This document shows, in pieces, positions 24,882-33,508 of a DNA stretch of 39,418 nucleotides. A model generated the notes under the pieces. It did no database searches. It saw only the letters and a list, made by a program, of their open reading frames with translations, and had not been told where the DNA came from. A program made the translations under genes and the position numbers. Each line of letters starts with the position of its first letter. Position 1 is the first letter of the stretch. Source of the stretch: Candidatus Heimdallarchaeota archaeon (GTDB taxonomy: Archaea; Asgardarchaeota; Heimdallarchaeia; Heimdallarchaeales; Kariarchaeaceae); assembly GCA_015522385.1 (NCBI GenBank), contig WAMJ01000215.1, positions 1-39,418 of the forward strand, given 5' to 3'.

Positions 24882-25679
24882 ATGGACGAAGTAGACCTCA
24901 GATCAATGGAGTGGGTGGTTCCATCATGTGAATTCTGCAAGTCTGCTCTCCAACTCGACCAGTTGGTTGAGGTGAAACGATTCCAACCTCTAGGCCGAAA
25001 AGACGATAAAACACCAACCCCTGAGGATATCGAGAAATGGAAGGAGATCTACCCAGACATGGATGATCAGGGGTACGTTACCAACATTGAGTACCCGGAT
25101 CTCAGTTGCGAATGTGGAGCAAAGTACTACTATTACAAAGTGATAGCCTACGCCGATTATTCTATCCCTGTGGAGATCAGAATCATTCACAATTTCTCAC
25201 TTGAAATGGGAAAATATTGTCCCGAAGACAAATCATTTGACACCTTGAATCCATGGGCAAAACTCGGTTACATTGTATTTACAAGACCTATGTTATCCGA
25301 CATCATCAAGGATGTTGACCTGTGGGAGGATGAATGGAAGCTGGAGGTCACAAGGTTGGATGATGGGATAAAAGCTCTCAGGATAGGCAATTTGCCCGAG
25401 GGTATGTTCTTCCACATGATGTGGTGTGGGAATACGGCACACCTCGCTGTAACACCAGATGGCTCAATTCTCAAAATAGAACCTGGGCATGATTACATCA
25501 TCCCTTTCTCATACTCTGATATCCCGAGTATCAACCCAGTGGAAGAACCGTGGGAACTAGATGTCAGGAGATTGGAAGATGGATCAGAAATTGTCGAACT
25601 CAACGAACTACCTGAATGCATAACCCTGCTGATGGTTAGGGAAGAAGACAGGGTGTACGTTATAACTGATGATTACTAA
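24882..25679 (+). CDS. Unknown protein with Cys site and duplicated C-terminal unit
   Basis: The 265-residue protein has a possible zinc site (CEFC near residue 16-19 and CECG near 71-74). Its C-terminal region holds two related units of about 45 residues: DEWKLEVTRLDDG...LPEGM and EPWELDVRRLEDG...LPECI, so an internal duplication is visible. ATG 24882 is preferred over the ATG at 24849 because the longer form would leave only 13 bases to the divergent gene and a CTTTAATTCCTATA box lies about 25 bases upstream of 24882. No transmembrane segment or known enzyme motif. It is the last gene before the right att repeat. Confidence 0.65.
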   Translation: MDEVDLRSMEWVVPSCEFCKSALQLDQLVEVKRFQPLGRKDDKTPTPEDIEKWKEIYPDMDDQGYVTNIEYPDLSCECGAKYYYYKVIAYADYSIPVEIRIIHNFSLEMGKYCPEDKSFDTLNPWAKLGYIVFTRPMLSDIIKDVDLWEDEWKLEVTRLDDGIKALRIGNLPEGMFFHMMWCGNTAHLAVTPDGSILKIEPGHDYIIPFSYSDIPSINPVEEPWELDVRRLEDGSEIVELNELPECITLLMVREEDRVYVITDDY

Positions 25680-26080
25680 CTTGTAAGAAAGACAGGTCAC
25701 TCGGACTGGCTATTTTCGAGCTTCGTTGAAACCGTTCAGTGCGAGAAGGTCCAGTATATGGATTCTTCTACTTAAAGCTTTCCTGTATCTTGTATACGGG
25801 ATACTGTGCACGATCATGATCCTATTTTCGGAATAATATAGTACGGAGATCTGTAGGATCTAGATGTGGTCAAAGTGATCAGGTTACATTAATCACATCG
25901 AGGTCTACTACGTGATTCCACATAATCATTAAGCTTCAGGTAGCCCTCACTATTGGAGAAAGATTTAGTGGGAATAAGATTGGAACGGCGCTCGATTCAC
26001 TATTCTCCCATCATCAGGATTTGAATGTAGAGGATGAAGAGCGACAAATCTGGGTGGTTGTATCGGGGTGAATATGACGT
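25680..26080. other. Intergenic right end of element, no gene
   Basis: About 400 A/T-rich bases with no convincing reading frame. It ends at the right att copy. Confidence 0.5.
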
Positions 26081-26135
26081 AATCTATTAGTAGTTCGTGA
26101 GTTCAAATCTCACACCCGCCATTTTCAGCATATCG
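26081..26135 (+). repeat. attR: 55-bp direct repeat, tRNA-Leu fragment
   Basis: Same 55 bases as 22486-22540. Only the 3' part of tRNA-Leu (41 bases) plus 14 flanking bases is present; no 5' half precedes it, so it is a pseudo-tRNA fragment marking the other end of the insertion. Confidence 0.92.
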
Positions 26136-26214
26136 TATAATCACATTTGTATTCGAGATTATTCACTGCAAGGTTATTATCTGGTACTGACTTCAGTCTT
26201 TCTCGCTCATCGTG

Positions 26215-27471
26215 CTACTTGAGGTAATCGAATCCGGGGTACAGCGGGTACTTCTGCAGGATCTCTGCTACCTGCTCCTTCACGCTGTCGAGGGTGTTCT
26301 TGTCCTCGTGGTTCTCTAGGGTCTTGGGGATGAGTTCTCCGATGGTCTTCATCTCGTCGACACCGAGTCCTCTTGTGGTCAGTGCTGGTGTTCCTATCCT
26401 GAGTCCTGAGGGGTCGAAGGGTGAGCGTGTGTCGAATGGTATTACGTTCTTGTTGGTGAATATCCCGACTTCGTCGAGGGTTCTCTCTGCGATCTTTCCA
26501 CCCATGCCGTACTTGGTGATGTCGATGAGCAGTAGGTGATTGTCAGTTCCTCCTGTGAGGACTGGTACGTCGTGTTCGACGAGGGTCTCTCCGAGCACCT
26601 TGGCGTTGGTCTTGACGTTCTTGATGTACTCGTGGTACTCGGGTTGCATCGCTTCGTGGAGGGCGACTGCCTTGGCAGCGATGACGTGTTCGAGGGGACC
26701 TCCCTGCATACCTGGAAACACCGCTTTGTTGACGGGGGTCTCGTACTCCTCCGTCCCCATGATCATTGCACCCCGTGGTCCCCTGAGGGTCTTGTGTGTG
26801 GTTGTCGTGATGATGTCACAGTATGGAGCGGGATCGGGGTGCTCCTTGACGGCGACGAGTCCTGCTATGTGAGCGATGTCAGCCATGAGGATGGCGTCTA
26901 CCTCGTCTGCTATCTCCCTGAACTGTTTGAAGTCGAGTTCCCGTGGGTAGGCTGAGAATCCTGCGAGGATCAGCTTGGGGCGTACTTCCTTTGCCTTCTG
27001 CCTGACCTGTTCCATGTCGATGACATGTGTCTGCTTGTCCACTCCGTATGCGTGGAAGTCGTACTGCCTTCCTGAGAAGTTCACGGTGTGCCCGTGTGTG
27101 AGGTGTCCACCGTGGTCGAGTTTCATGGCCAGGATGGGATCGCCGAGCTTGAGGACCGCCCAGTACGCCTCCATATTGGCGGAGGAGCCCGAGTGAGGTT
27201 GTACGTTGGCGAAGTCCACACCGAAGAGCTTCTTGGCCCGGTCTATCGCCAGTTGCTCGCTGACGTCTATGAACTCATTGCCTCCGTAGTACCGCTTGTG
27301 GGGGTAGCCTTCAGAGTACTTGTTCGTCAGCACGGAGCCCGTGGCCTGTAGAACAGCCTTGGAGACGTAGTTCTCTGAGGCGATCATTTCCAGTCCGTCC
27401 CGTCCGCGCTTGAGCTCGTTGAGCATAACCCGGTAGATCTCGGGATCGGTGTCTTTGATATCTCTCATCAT
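26215..27471 (-). CDS. glyA: Serine hydroxymethyltransferase
   Basis: A 418-residue PLP enzyme converting serine to glycine while loading the C1 carrier with a one-carbon unit. It shows EMIASENYVS near 28-37, KRYYGGNE, GHTVNFSG, DIAHIAGL (198-205) and the lysine site TTTTHKTLRGPRG with Lys227 as the PLP lysine. The sequence looks like the bacterial/THF-using type. ATG 27471 (next ATG 27468) lies about 26 bases after a CTTTAATG box; the longer frame to 27609 has no matching promoter. It supplies one-carbon units used, among others, by PurH. Confidence 0.95.
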   Translation of the reverse strand: MMRDIKDTDPEIYRVMLNELKRGRDGLEMIASENYVSKAVLQATGSVLTNKYSEGYPHKRYYGGNEFIDVSEQLAIDRAKKLFGVDFANVQPHSGSSANMEAYWAVLKLGDPILAMKLDHGGHLTHGHTVNFSGRQYDFHAYGVDKQTHVIDMEQVRQKAKEVRPKLILAGFSAYPRELDFKQFREIADEVDAILMADIAHIAGLVAVKEHPDPAPYCDIITTTTHKTLRGPRGAMIMGTEEYETPVNKAVFPGMQGGPLEHVIAAKAVALHEAMQPEYHEYIKNVKTNAKVLGETLVEHDVPVLTGGTDNHLLLIDITKYGMGGKIAERTLDEVGIFTNKNVIPFDTRSPFDPSGLRIGTPALTTRGLGVDEMKTIGELIPKTLENHEDKNTLDSVKEQVAEILQKYPLYPGFDYLK

Positions 27472-27774
27472 CGATCGCTCTTCTCGCCCCCTCATTAAAG
27501 AACTTGGGATACACCCGTGTTTAGAAGGTCGAATATTGGCACCGTCCTCCCGAAAGTCTACGGAGAGCACTACATAGAGAAGAAGACAGGTCATCGAGGG
27601 GACGGACATCGAGGCGATGGACCAAAAGAGACTGGTCTCTAGAGACCGACCCGAATTCTTTCGGAGAGAGGACCTGGAAGGAGCGTGGACGATGGATGGG
27701 GAGGATAATCAGGAGGACGATGTGGAGGGGAGAGACATACGAAGATTAAAAATCAACCATTGCGAAGGGCAGGT
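27472..27774. other. Divergent intergenic region between glyA and topA
   Basis: About 300 bases. It holds a TATA-like box for glyA at about 27494-27502 (minus), GATTAAAAATC at 27743-27753 for topA, and a perfect 14-bp palindrome at 27634-27647. A 60-codon frame at 27617-27799 is considered chance. Confidence 0.55.
27634..27647. repeat. 14-bp perfect palindrome GGTCTCTAGAGACC
   Basis: Perfect inverted repeat with no loop, between the divergent glyA and topA promoters. It could be a regulator-binding site; no second copy was noticed. Confidence 0.5.
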
Positions 27775-30261
27775 GTGGCCCGCTCAGCGTACACCGTGAC
27801 CGTACCCAAGACAGTGCTTAACAAGGAATTCTATCTCGGACTGGCCGAGAAACCGTCAGCGGGAAAGAGGATCGCAGACGCCCTCAGCGGGGAGAAGAGC
27901 GCGAGGAAGAATATCGTAAGGGTCACCAGAGCGGGGGAGAGACTCCCTGATATAGAGATCCTTAGCTGTGACACAGACCACGGCAGGGTGATCATCGTCC
28001 CGGCCCTAGGTCACCTTTTCACACTTGTACAAAATGGTGGAGGATGGCAGTACCCCGTGTATGATTACAAATGGATCCCGGTGCCCCAGTCACTCCCCTT
28101 GCGTAAGACCCCGAGTAAGCATGACCTGAGGATCGAGGCTACGGTGGAGGTCATCCGGTACTTTGTCAACCGAGCGAAGGATCTTGTTGTCATGACTGAC
28201 TTTGACCAAGAGGGCGAGGTCATAGGCGGAGTGATTTTCCGTGAGCTTGCACCCTCTGAGAAATTCGAGCGGACGAGGCGTATGCGTTTCTCCTCGTTGA
28301 CGAAGAGTGAGATCCGGAAGTCATTTGAGCGTCTGTTCAAGCGTGGGAAGACGGGAATGGATCAGGGTCTGTTTGAGAAGGGGCTGATGCGTCACTACTT
28401 GGACTGGTTGTGGGGGATCAATCTCTCCCGTGCTTTGATGCTGAGTTTGAAGTACACGAGTGGCCGTTACCAGACATTGTCCACGGGTAGGGTACAAGGC
28501 CCGACGTTATCGTTTGTTGCCGAGAGGCAGAGGTTGATTGACAATTTTGTCCCGATACCCTATTTCCGGATCTACGCCCAGTTGAAGAAGGGGAGGAATG
28601 TGTACGATCTGATCTTCACGAGGTCCTCGGTGGAGACGGTGAAGGAGGCGAGGGGGTTGGTGGATGCTCATCAGAAGGTCAAGGGCAGGGTCACGGCTGT
28701 GAAGCGTACAGAGCGTAAAGTCGAGAGACCTGTCCCATATAATCTCTCGCAGTTGCAGAGTGACGCCTACAGGTACTTCAGGTTCTCCCCTCGCCGCACG
28801 CTCAACCTTGCGGAGAGGCTGTATCTGGCCGCGGCGATCACGTACCCGAGGACGTCGAGCGAGCAGTTCCCCAAGGGGACAGACCACCACGATACGGTGA
28901 AGAAGCTCTCACGGCAGCGTCGCTACCGAGAACTTGCACAGAAGATCATCAAGCTGGGTCCAAAACGCCGTCCAAAGCAGGGTGAGAAGACTGACCCCGC
29001 ACACCCTGCAATCTCACCCACGGGCAACAGCCCCGGCGCAATGAATGACGATGTCCTGAAGCTGTATGACCTGATCGTCCGGCGGTATCTAGCGGTCTTC
29101 TCCCACGACGCAGTTATCGAGAACCACCGCATAGAGATCCAGCAGGGTGAGCTGAAATACCGGCTTTCTGGCACACGGGTGAAGAAGAAGGGCTGGTGGG
29201 AGATCCAACCTCCCCCCGGAGGTATTCAGGAAGTTGTCCTCCCATTGCTCAAGGAAGACGAGAACGTGACGATCACCAATCTCCACTACCGTGAGCACTT
29301 CACCACGCCTCCAGCAGGTTATAACGAGTCCAGCCTTCTCAAGGAGATGGAGAAGGCCGAGATCGGGACAAAGGCGACACGTGCAGACATCATACAGGCG
29401 TTGATCGACCGGAAGTACATCGAGGGCAATCCACTGCGGATCACCCGTCTGGGCAAGGTCATCCATAACGTGCTCAAGGACTACAGTCCTCGTGTTCTCT
29501 CGGTAGAGCTGTCGAGGGAGGTAGAGCACCTCGGTGACCTCGTTGAGAAGACGGCCAACGGTGAGAATGGTGGTTCAGTCACGCTGAGTGAAGCGGTGCT
29601 ACGTGGTATTGGTGTGCTTCACTCAATGATCAACGAACTTCAGGTGAACGAGTACGAAATCGGCTATGAGATCAGTCTACAATTGATGATGCAGAATAAG
29701 GAGCAGAGCGAGCTGGGAACGTGTCCCATCTGCAATGAGGGGGTATTAAAGATCATCAGCTCCAAGGTATCGGGCAAGAGATTCATTGGCTGCTCCCGCT
29801 TCTTCGAGAACCGTGCATGCGAAGCCACGTTTCCGCTCCCTCAGCGTGGAAAGATCGAGAGCGTGGACAAGCCCTGTCCTGTGGACGGCTATCCGCAGAT
29901 CAAGGTGTTTTCGGGTAAGAGTCCGTGGATAACCTGCATAAATATGGAGTGCCCGAGTGTGATCGAACGTCAAAAGAAGTGGGATGAGAATCGGCGGAGG
30001 GTTGAGGAGAGAATGTCGAAGAAGGACTCCAAAGAGGAACTGCTGTCTGATCGGAAACTTCCGTCTGGTACGAAGAAGAGTTCGAGGGGGACTAAGAAGT
30101 CATCTAAGAAGACGGCGAAGAGTACAGCCAAGAGCTCTTCATCGAAGAAGTCTGTTTCCAAGAAGACTTCAACCAAGACAACTGCCAAGAAGAACTCAAC
30201 TAAGATAAGTACTAGGAAAACCTCGACCAAGAAGGCAGAGACGAAGACCAAGGGGAAGTAG
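27775..30261 (+). CDS. topA: DNA topoisomerase I (type IA) with Lys-rich tail
   Basis: About 828 residues. TOPRIM motifs AEKPSAGK and MTDFDQEGE are followed by the active-site segment AAITYPRTSSEQF (catalytic Tyr near residue 357). Then SRALMLSL, STGRVQGPTL and PTGNSPG fit archaeal type IA enzymes, which relax negatively supercoiled DNA. C-terminal CPIC and CxxC pairs form zinc fingers, and the last about 80 residues are a Lys/Ser/Thr-rich tail. GTG 27775 is preferred to TTG 27760 because GATTAAAAATC lies about 26 bases upstream. Divergent from glyA. Confidence 0.92.
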   Translation: MARSAYTVTVPKTVLNKEFYLGLAEKPSAGKRIADALSGEKSARKNIVRVTRAGERLPDIEILSCDTDHGRVIIVPALGHLFTLVQNGGGWQYPVYDYKWIPVPQSLPLRKTPSKHDLRIEATVEVIRYFVNRAKDLVVMTDFDQEGEVIGGVIFRELAPSEKFERTRRMRFSSLTKSEIRKSFERLFKRGKTGMDQGLFEKGLMRHYLDWLWGINLSRALMLSLKYTSGRYQTLSTGRVQGPTLSFVAERQRLIDNFVPIPYFRIYAQLKKGRNVYDLIFTRSSVETVKEARGLVDAHQKVKGRVTAVKRTERKVERPVPYNLSQLQSDAYRYFRFSPRRTLNLAERLYLAAAITYPRTSSEQFPKGTDHHDTVKKLSRQRRYRELAQKIIKLGPKRRPKQGEKTDPAHPAISPTGNSPGAMNDDVLKLYDLIVRRYLAVFSHDAVIENHRIEIQQGELKYRLSGTRVKKKGWWEIQPPPGGIQEVVLPLLKEDENVTITNLHYREHFTTPPAGYNESSLLKEMEKAEIGTKATRADIIQALIDRKYIEGNPLRITRLGKVIHNVLKDYSPRVLSVELSREVEHLGDLVEKTANGENGGSVTLSEAVLRGIGVLHSMINELQVNEYEIGYEISLQLMMQNKEQSELGTCPICNEGVLKIISSKVSGKRFIGCSRFFENRACEATFPLPQRGKIESVDKPCPVDGYPQIKVFSGKSPWITCINMECPSVIERQKKWDENRRRVEERMSKKDSKEELLSDRKLPSGTKKSSRGTKKSSKKTAKSTAKSSSSKKSVSKKTSTKTTAKKNSTKISTRKTSTKKAETKTKGK

Positions 30262-30379
30262 TAGTCCGTCGGAAGACCAGTATCGAAGAGTGCTGCGAAG
30301 ACCGCCACGAAGTCCAGCGTACACTTCACCGACTGAAGGTTACGCATTCTTCAAATATCAAAGATTCTAGCTGCACTAA

Positions 30380-31939
30380 ATGGTCAAGTCCAAGATCCTC
30401 ATCGTCGAGTTCGGCGGGCAGTACACCCACCTCATCAGCAGACGGTTGCGGGACCTCGGGGTGTTCCCGGAGCTCGCACCCTACGACTCGGTCACGGAGC
30501 AGTCGCTCGTGGACTGTGCGGGGATCATCCTCTCGGGTGGTCCGCGGTCGGTTGGCCTCGATGACAACTACCCCCTGCCGCCGGTGCTCGTTGACGTTCT
30601 CCATTCCTCCTCCATCCCGGTGCTGGGTATATGCTACGGTCACCAGTTGCTGGGAGACTTCTTCGGAGGGACAGTGCGGCATTCCGAAAGTAGGGAGTAT
30701 GGTCCCACGGACATCGAGGTCACTCGGGGTGACGGTCTCATGCAGGGTTATCAGAAGCTCAGGGTATGGATGAGTCACTCCGACTATGTGGCAGAGGTGG
30801 GGGACGGCTTCGAGGTACTGGCGAGATCCGAATCGTGTCCAGTCGTCGCCATGGCAGATCAGTCAAGGAGAGTCTACGGGGTGCAGTTCCACCCAGAGGT
30901 GACACACACTGAGCACGGATTTGAGATATTGGAGTACTTCATCAGGGACGTATGCTCTGCGGACAGTCATTCGTGGACCATGGAGGCCTACCGTGACGAA
31001 CTGGTAGAGGAGATGAGACGTGAGATCGGGGACGATATGGTGCTCTTGGGTGTTTCTGGAGGGGTAGACTCGACCGTAGCCGCCATGGTACTCAAGGAGG
31101 CAGTGGGCAAGCAACTACACTTGGTGTTCGTGAATCACGGACTACTCCGGAAGGACGAGGAGGACATGGTGAGAGAGTCGATGACCCGGCAGATGGGCTT
31201 CGAGAACTTCCACTACGTCGACGCCACCAACCTCTTCCTTGATAAGCTACGAGGGGTGGAGGATCCCGAGGAGAAACGCAGGATAATCGGTTTCACCTTC
31301 ATCGAGGTCTTCGAGCAGAAGGCGAGGGATCTGCAGGAGGAGTTCGGGAGGTTCAGGTTCCTCGGGCAGGGGACGATCTACTCGGATCGTGTGGAGTCGG
31401 GGGCTGCGGGTGCGGGGACATCGAAGATCAAATCACATCACAACCTCACCCTGCCGGAGCGCATGGAGCTCGAGGTGATCGAGCCGCTCAAGGAGCTGTA
31501 CAAGGACGAGGTCAGGGAACTCGGGAGGGTACTTGGGGCACCCGAGAACCTGATTTCTCGGTACCCATTCCCGGGCCCCGGTCTCGCGGTGAGGATACTG
31601 GGGGCGGTTGACCAAGAGAGGTTAGCGATCCTTAAGGAGGCGGACGCGATCTTCATGGAGGAGATCTACCGCTCATCCGTCCATGACGAGATCTGGCAGG
31701 CATTCGCAGTCCTCCTCCCTATCAGGGCGGTCGGCGTACAGGGTGACAACAGGGCTTACGGACAGGTTGTGGCACTCAGAGCGGTATCCAGCTCGGACGG
31801 TATGACTGCTGATTTCTCGCGGGTGCCATTCGAGCTCTTGAGCAGAATTGCCACGAGGATAATCAATGAGATCCACGATGTGACCCGTGTGGTGTACGAC
31901 ATATCGCCGAAGCCACCGTCCACTATTGAGTGGGAATAA
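30380..31939 (+). CDS. guaA: GMP synthase, glutamine-hydrolysing, fused form
   Basis: A 519-residue protein with the class I amidotransferase domain (LGICYGHQLLG, Cys85; FHPEVTHTEHG) and the ATP pyrophosphatase domain (LGVSGGVDSTVAA). It converts XMP to GMP using glutamine and ATP. Many archaea split this enzyme into two genes; this one is the single-chain form. Conserved late motifs GTIYSD, FPGPGLAVRI and RAVGVQGDNRAYG are present. A TTCAAATATC box lies about 27 bases upstream of the ATG. A T5 run follows the stop. Forms a GMP branch with guaB. Confidence 0.96.
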   Translation: MVKSKILIVEFGGQYTHLISRRLRDLGVFPELAPYDSVTEQSLVDCAGIILSGGPRSVGLDDNYPLPPVLVDVLHSSSIPVLGICYGHQLLGDFFGGTVRHSESREYGPTDIEVTRGDGLMQGYQKLRVWMSHSDYVAEVGDGFEVLARSESCPVVAMADQSRRVYGVQFHPEVTHTEHGFEILEYFIRDVCSADSHSWTMEAYRDELVEEMRREIGDDMVLLGVSGGVDSTVAAMVLKEAVGKQLHLVFVNHGLLRKDEEDMVRESMTRQMGFENFHYVDATNLFLDKLRGVEDPEEKRRIIGFTFIEVFEQKARDLQEEFGRFRFLGQGTIYSDRVESGAAGAGTSKIKSHHNLTLPERMELEVIEPLKELYKDEVRELGRVLGAPENLISRYPFPGPGLAVRILGAVDQERLAILKEADAIFMEEIYRSSVHDEIWQAFAVLLPIRAVGVQGDNRAYGQVVALRAVSSSDGMTADFSRVPFELLSRIATRIINEIHDVTRVVYDISPKPPSTIEWE

Positions 31940-31944
31940 TTTTT
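31940..31944 (+). terminator. Oligo-T after guaA
   Basis: TTTTT begins directly after the guaA stop codon and precedes the guaB promoter. Confidence 0.35.
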
Positions 31945-32010
31945 CTCACACTTTGAGAATATTTGGCCGCAATCATGCTTTTTATAAAAGAAAAAAATCT
32001 CCATCACAAA

Positions 32011-33465
32011 ATGTTCACGAAAAAATTGGAGGAAGCGAAACCCTTGGTCACTTTCTCCGACCTCTTTCTTCTCCCCGGTAAGACCGACGTAGACCCTGGC
32101 AACGTCAATCTGTCAACGCGTATCACGAAGAAGATCAGGCTGAACTCACCGTTCATCGCATCCCCTATGGATACCGTTACAGGTGCGGACATGGCCATCG
32201 CCATGGCAAGGCAGGGGGGAATAGGTATACTCCACAGGAACTGCTCCATAGACCAAGAGCTGGCCATGGCCAAAAAGGTCAAGCGTGCTGAGTCCTTCGT
32301 CATGAAGGATGTCATAACAATAAGCCCGGAGATCACCATTGGTAAGGCGAAGGAGCTCATGAAAGAGAGTAACATCTCGGGACTTCCTGTCGTCAAGAAC
32401 GGGGGGGATGTCATTGGGATACTCACTAAGAGGGATGTGAGGTTTGCAGACAACGACTCCCTTGTCTCGGAAATGATGACCACCAAGCTGGTCTCTGCCA
32501 AGGCCAACATCTCAATCGAGGAGGCAAAGAAGCTCCTCCACAAGCACAGAATAGAGAAGCTCGTCATCGTGGACGATGACAACCACCTAGAGGGACTGGT
32601 CACGGTCAAAGACCTCGAAAGGAGAGGAAAGTATCCGTTCTCAACTAGGGATGAGGAGGGCAGTCTGGCTCTCGGAGCGGCCATAGGTCCGTTCGATGAG
32701 GCGAGAGCTCTAGCCCTCGATCCCTATGTCGATGTCTTCGTCGTGGATCTGGCGCACGGTCACAATATGAATGCCGTAAAGTCGGCAGCAAGGATCGCCG
32801 AGAAAGTGGACGCAGAGATCATCTACGGAAATCTCGGGTCGGATCATTCCGTGGCTGATGTGGTCTCCGTCATGGAGGACGTAGCAGGGTTACGAGTAGG
32901 TATTGGATCAGGGGCCATTTGCTCTACCTCGGTCGTCACCAAGGCCTCGGCGCCCACACTGTACTCGACGATTCAGGTGGCCTCGGGAGTGAGGGAGTTG
33001 GGACTTGACATACCTGTGATATCGGACGGTGGAATAAAGAACCCAGGAGATGCCGCCCTGTGCTTTGCTGCGGGAGCATCTGCCGTGATGATGGGATCGA
33101 TGTTTGCTGGGTGTAGGGAGAGCCCTGGACAGCTGCTGGCCATCGAGGGAAAGATGATGAAGAGCTACCGGGGTATGGGCAGCAGGGGAGCCAAAGCGGT
33201 GAGGTACGCCCTCGACCGTTACTCCAAACCAGCAAAGGGAATACCCGAGGGGGTCGAGGGCTTTGTACCCTTCAGGGGTACGGTTAGTGACGTCATTGAG
33301 GAGTTTGCTGGCGGTCTTAGAGCTGCTTTTGGATACGCAGGAGCTGCAGACATAGCGGGAATGTGGGAAGATGCTAAGTTCGGAAGGATATCTCCTCAGG
33401 GTCTGCGAGAGACCGCACCGCATGACATACTTATTACTCCATCCTCTGGAGAAGACTACAGTTAG
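32011..33465 (+). CDS. guaB: IMP dehydrogenase
   Basis: A 484-residue enzyme oxidising IMP to XMP with NAD. Order: N-terminal barrel start (FSDLFLLPG, ASPMDTVTG, GGIGILHRNCS), two CBS domains (about 95-205), then the rest of the barrel with VVDLAHGHN, the active-site loop GIGSGAICST (Cys304), SDGGIKNPGD, YRGMGSRGA and the mobile-flap Arg-Tyr in DRYSKP, EGVEGFVPFRG. The flap and CBS pair argue against GMP reductase. Some normally invariant positions differ (for example YGNLGSDHS). ATG 32011 is chosen because CTTTTTATAAAAG is centred about 28 bases upstream; earlier starts (31963, 31975) fall before it. Confidence 0.92.
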   Translation: MFTKKLEEAKPLVTFSDLFLLPGKTDVDPGNVNLSTRITKKIRLNSPFIASPMDTVTGADMAIAMARQGGIGILHRNCSIDQELAMAKKVKRAESFVMKDVITISPEITIGKAKELMKESNISGLPVVKNGGDVIGILTKRDVRFADNDSLVSEMMTTKLVSAKANISIEEAKKLLHKHRIEKLVIVDDDNHLEGLVTVKDLERRGKYPFSTRDEEGSLALGAAIGPFDEARALALDPYVDVFVVDLAHGHNMNAVKSAARIAEKVDAEIIYGNLGSDHSVADVVSVMEDVAGLRVGIGSGAICSTSVVTKASAPTLYSTIQVASGVRELGLDIPVISDGGIKNPGDAALCFAAGASAVMMGSMFAGCRESPGQLLAIEGKMMKSYRGMGSRGAKAVRYALDRYSKPAKGIPEGVEGFVPFRGTVSDVIEEFAGGLRAAFGYAGAADIAGMWEDAKFGRISPQGLRETAPHDILITPSSGEDYS

Positions 33466-33508
33466 GTAAAGTGATTGAACAGTTTCGTCATATCGGGATA
33501 CTTAAAAT

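Larger units (their letters stand above)
22486..26135. mobile_element. Integrated element in tRNA-Leu, no integrase seen
   Basis: A segment of about 3.6 kb lies between two perfect 55-bp copies of the tRNA-Leu 3' region, the classic arrangement left by site-specific integration into a tRNA gene. Its cargo differs from the core genes: two divergent winged-helix proteins, an acidic 91-residue protein, a gene interrupted by a stop codon, and a cysteine-bearing protein with a duplicated tail. No tyrosine or serine recombinase, replication protein or capsid gene is visible, so it could be a satellite moved by an integrase from elsewhere, or a decayed element. Codon and base composition look A/T-richer than flanking glyA, by eye. 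Confidence 0.8.

Noticed and set aside
22486..26135. SSV-type element with a split integrase
   Set aside because: Neither end next to the att copies encodes an integrase fragment; the left-end gene is a winged-helix protein and the right end is non-coding.
27617..27799. 60-codon frame between glyA and topA
   Set aside because: It overlaps the topA start and contains the palindrome; composition is not protein-like.
32011..33465. GMP reductase
   Set aside because: Two CBS domains, the Arg-Tyr flap and EGVEGFVPFRG are IMP dehydrogenase features.
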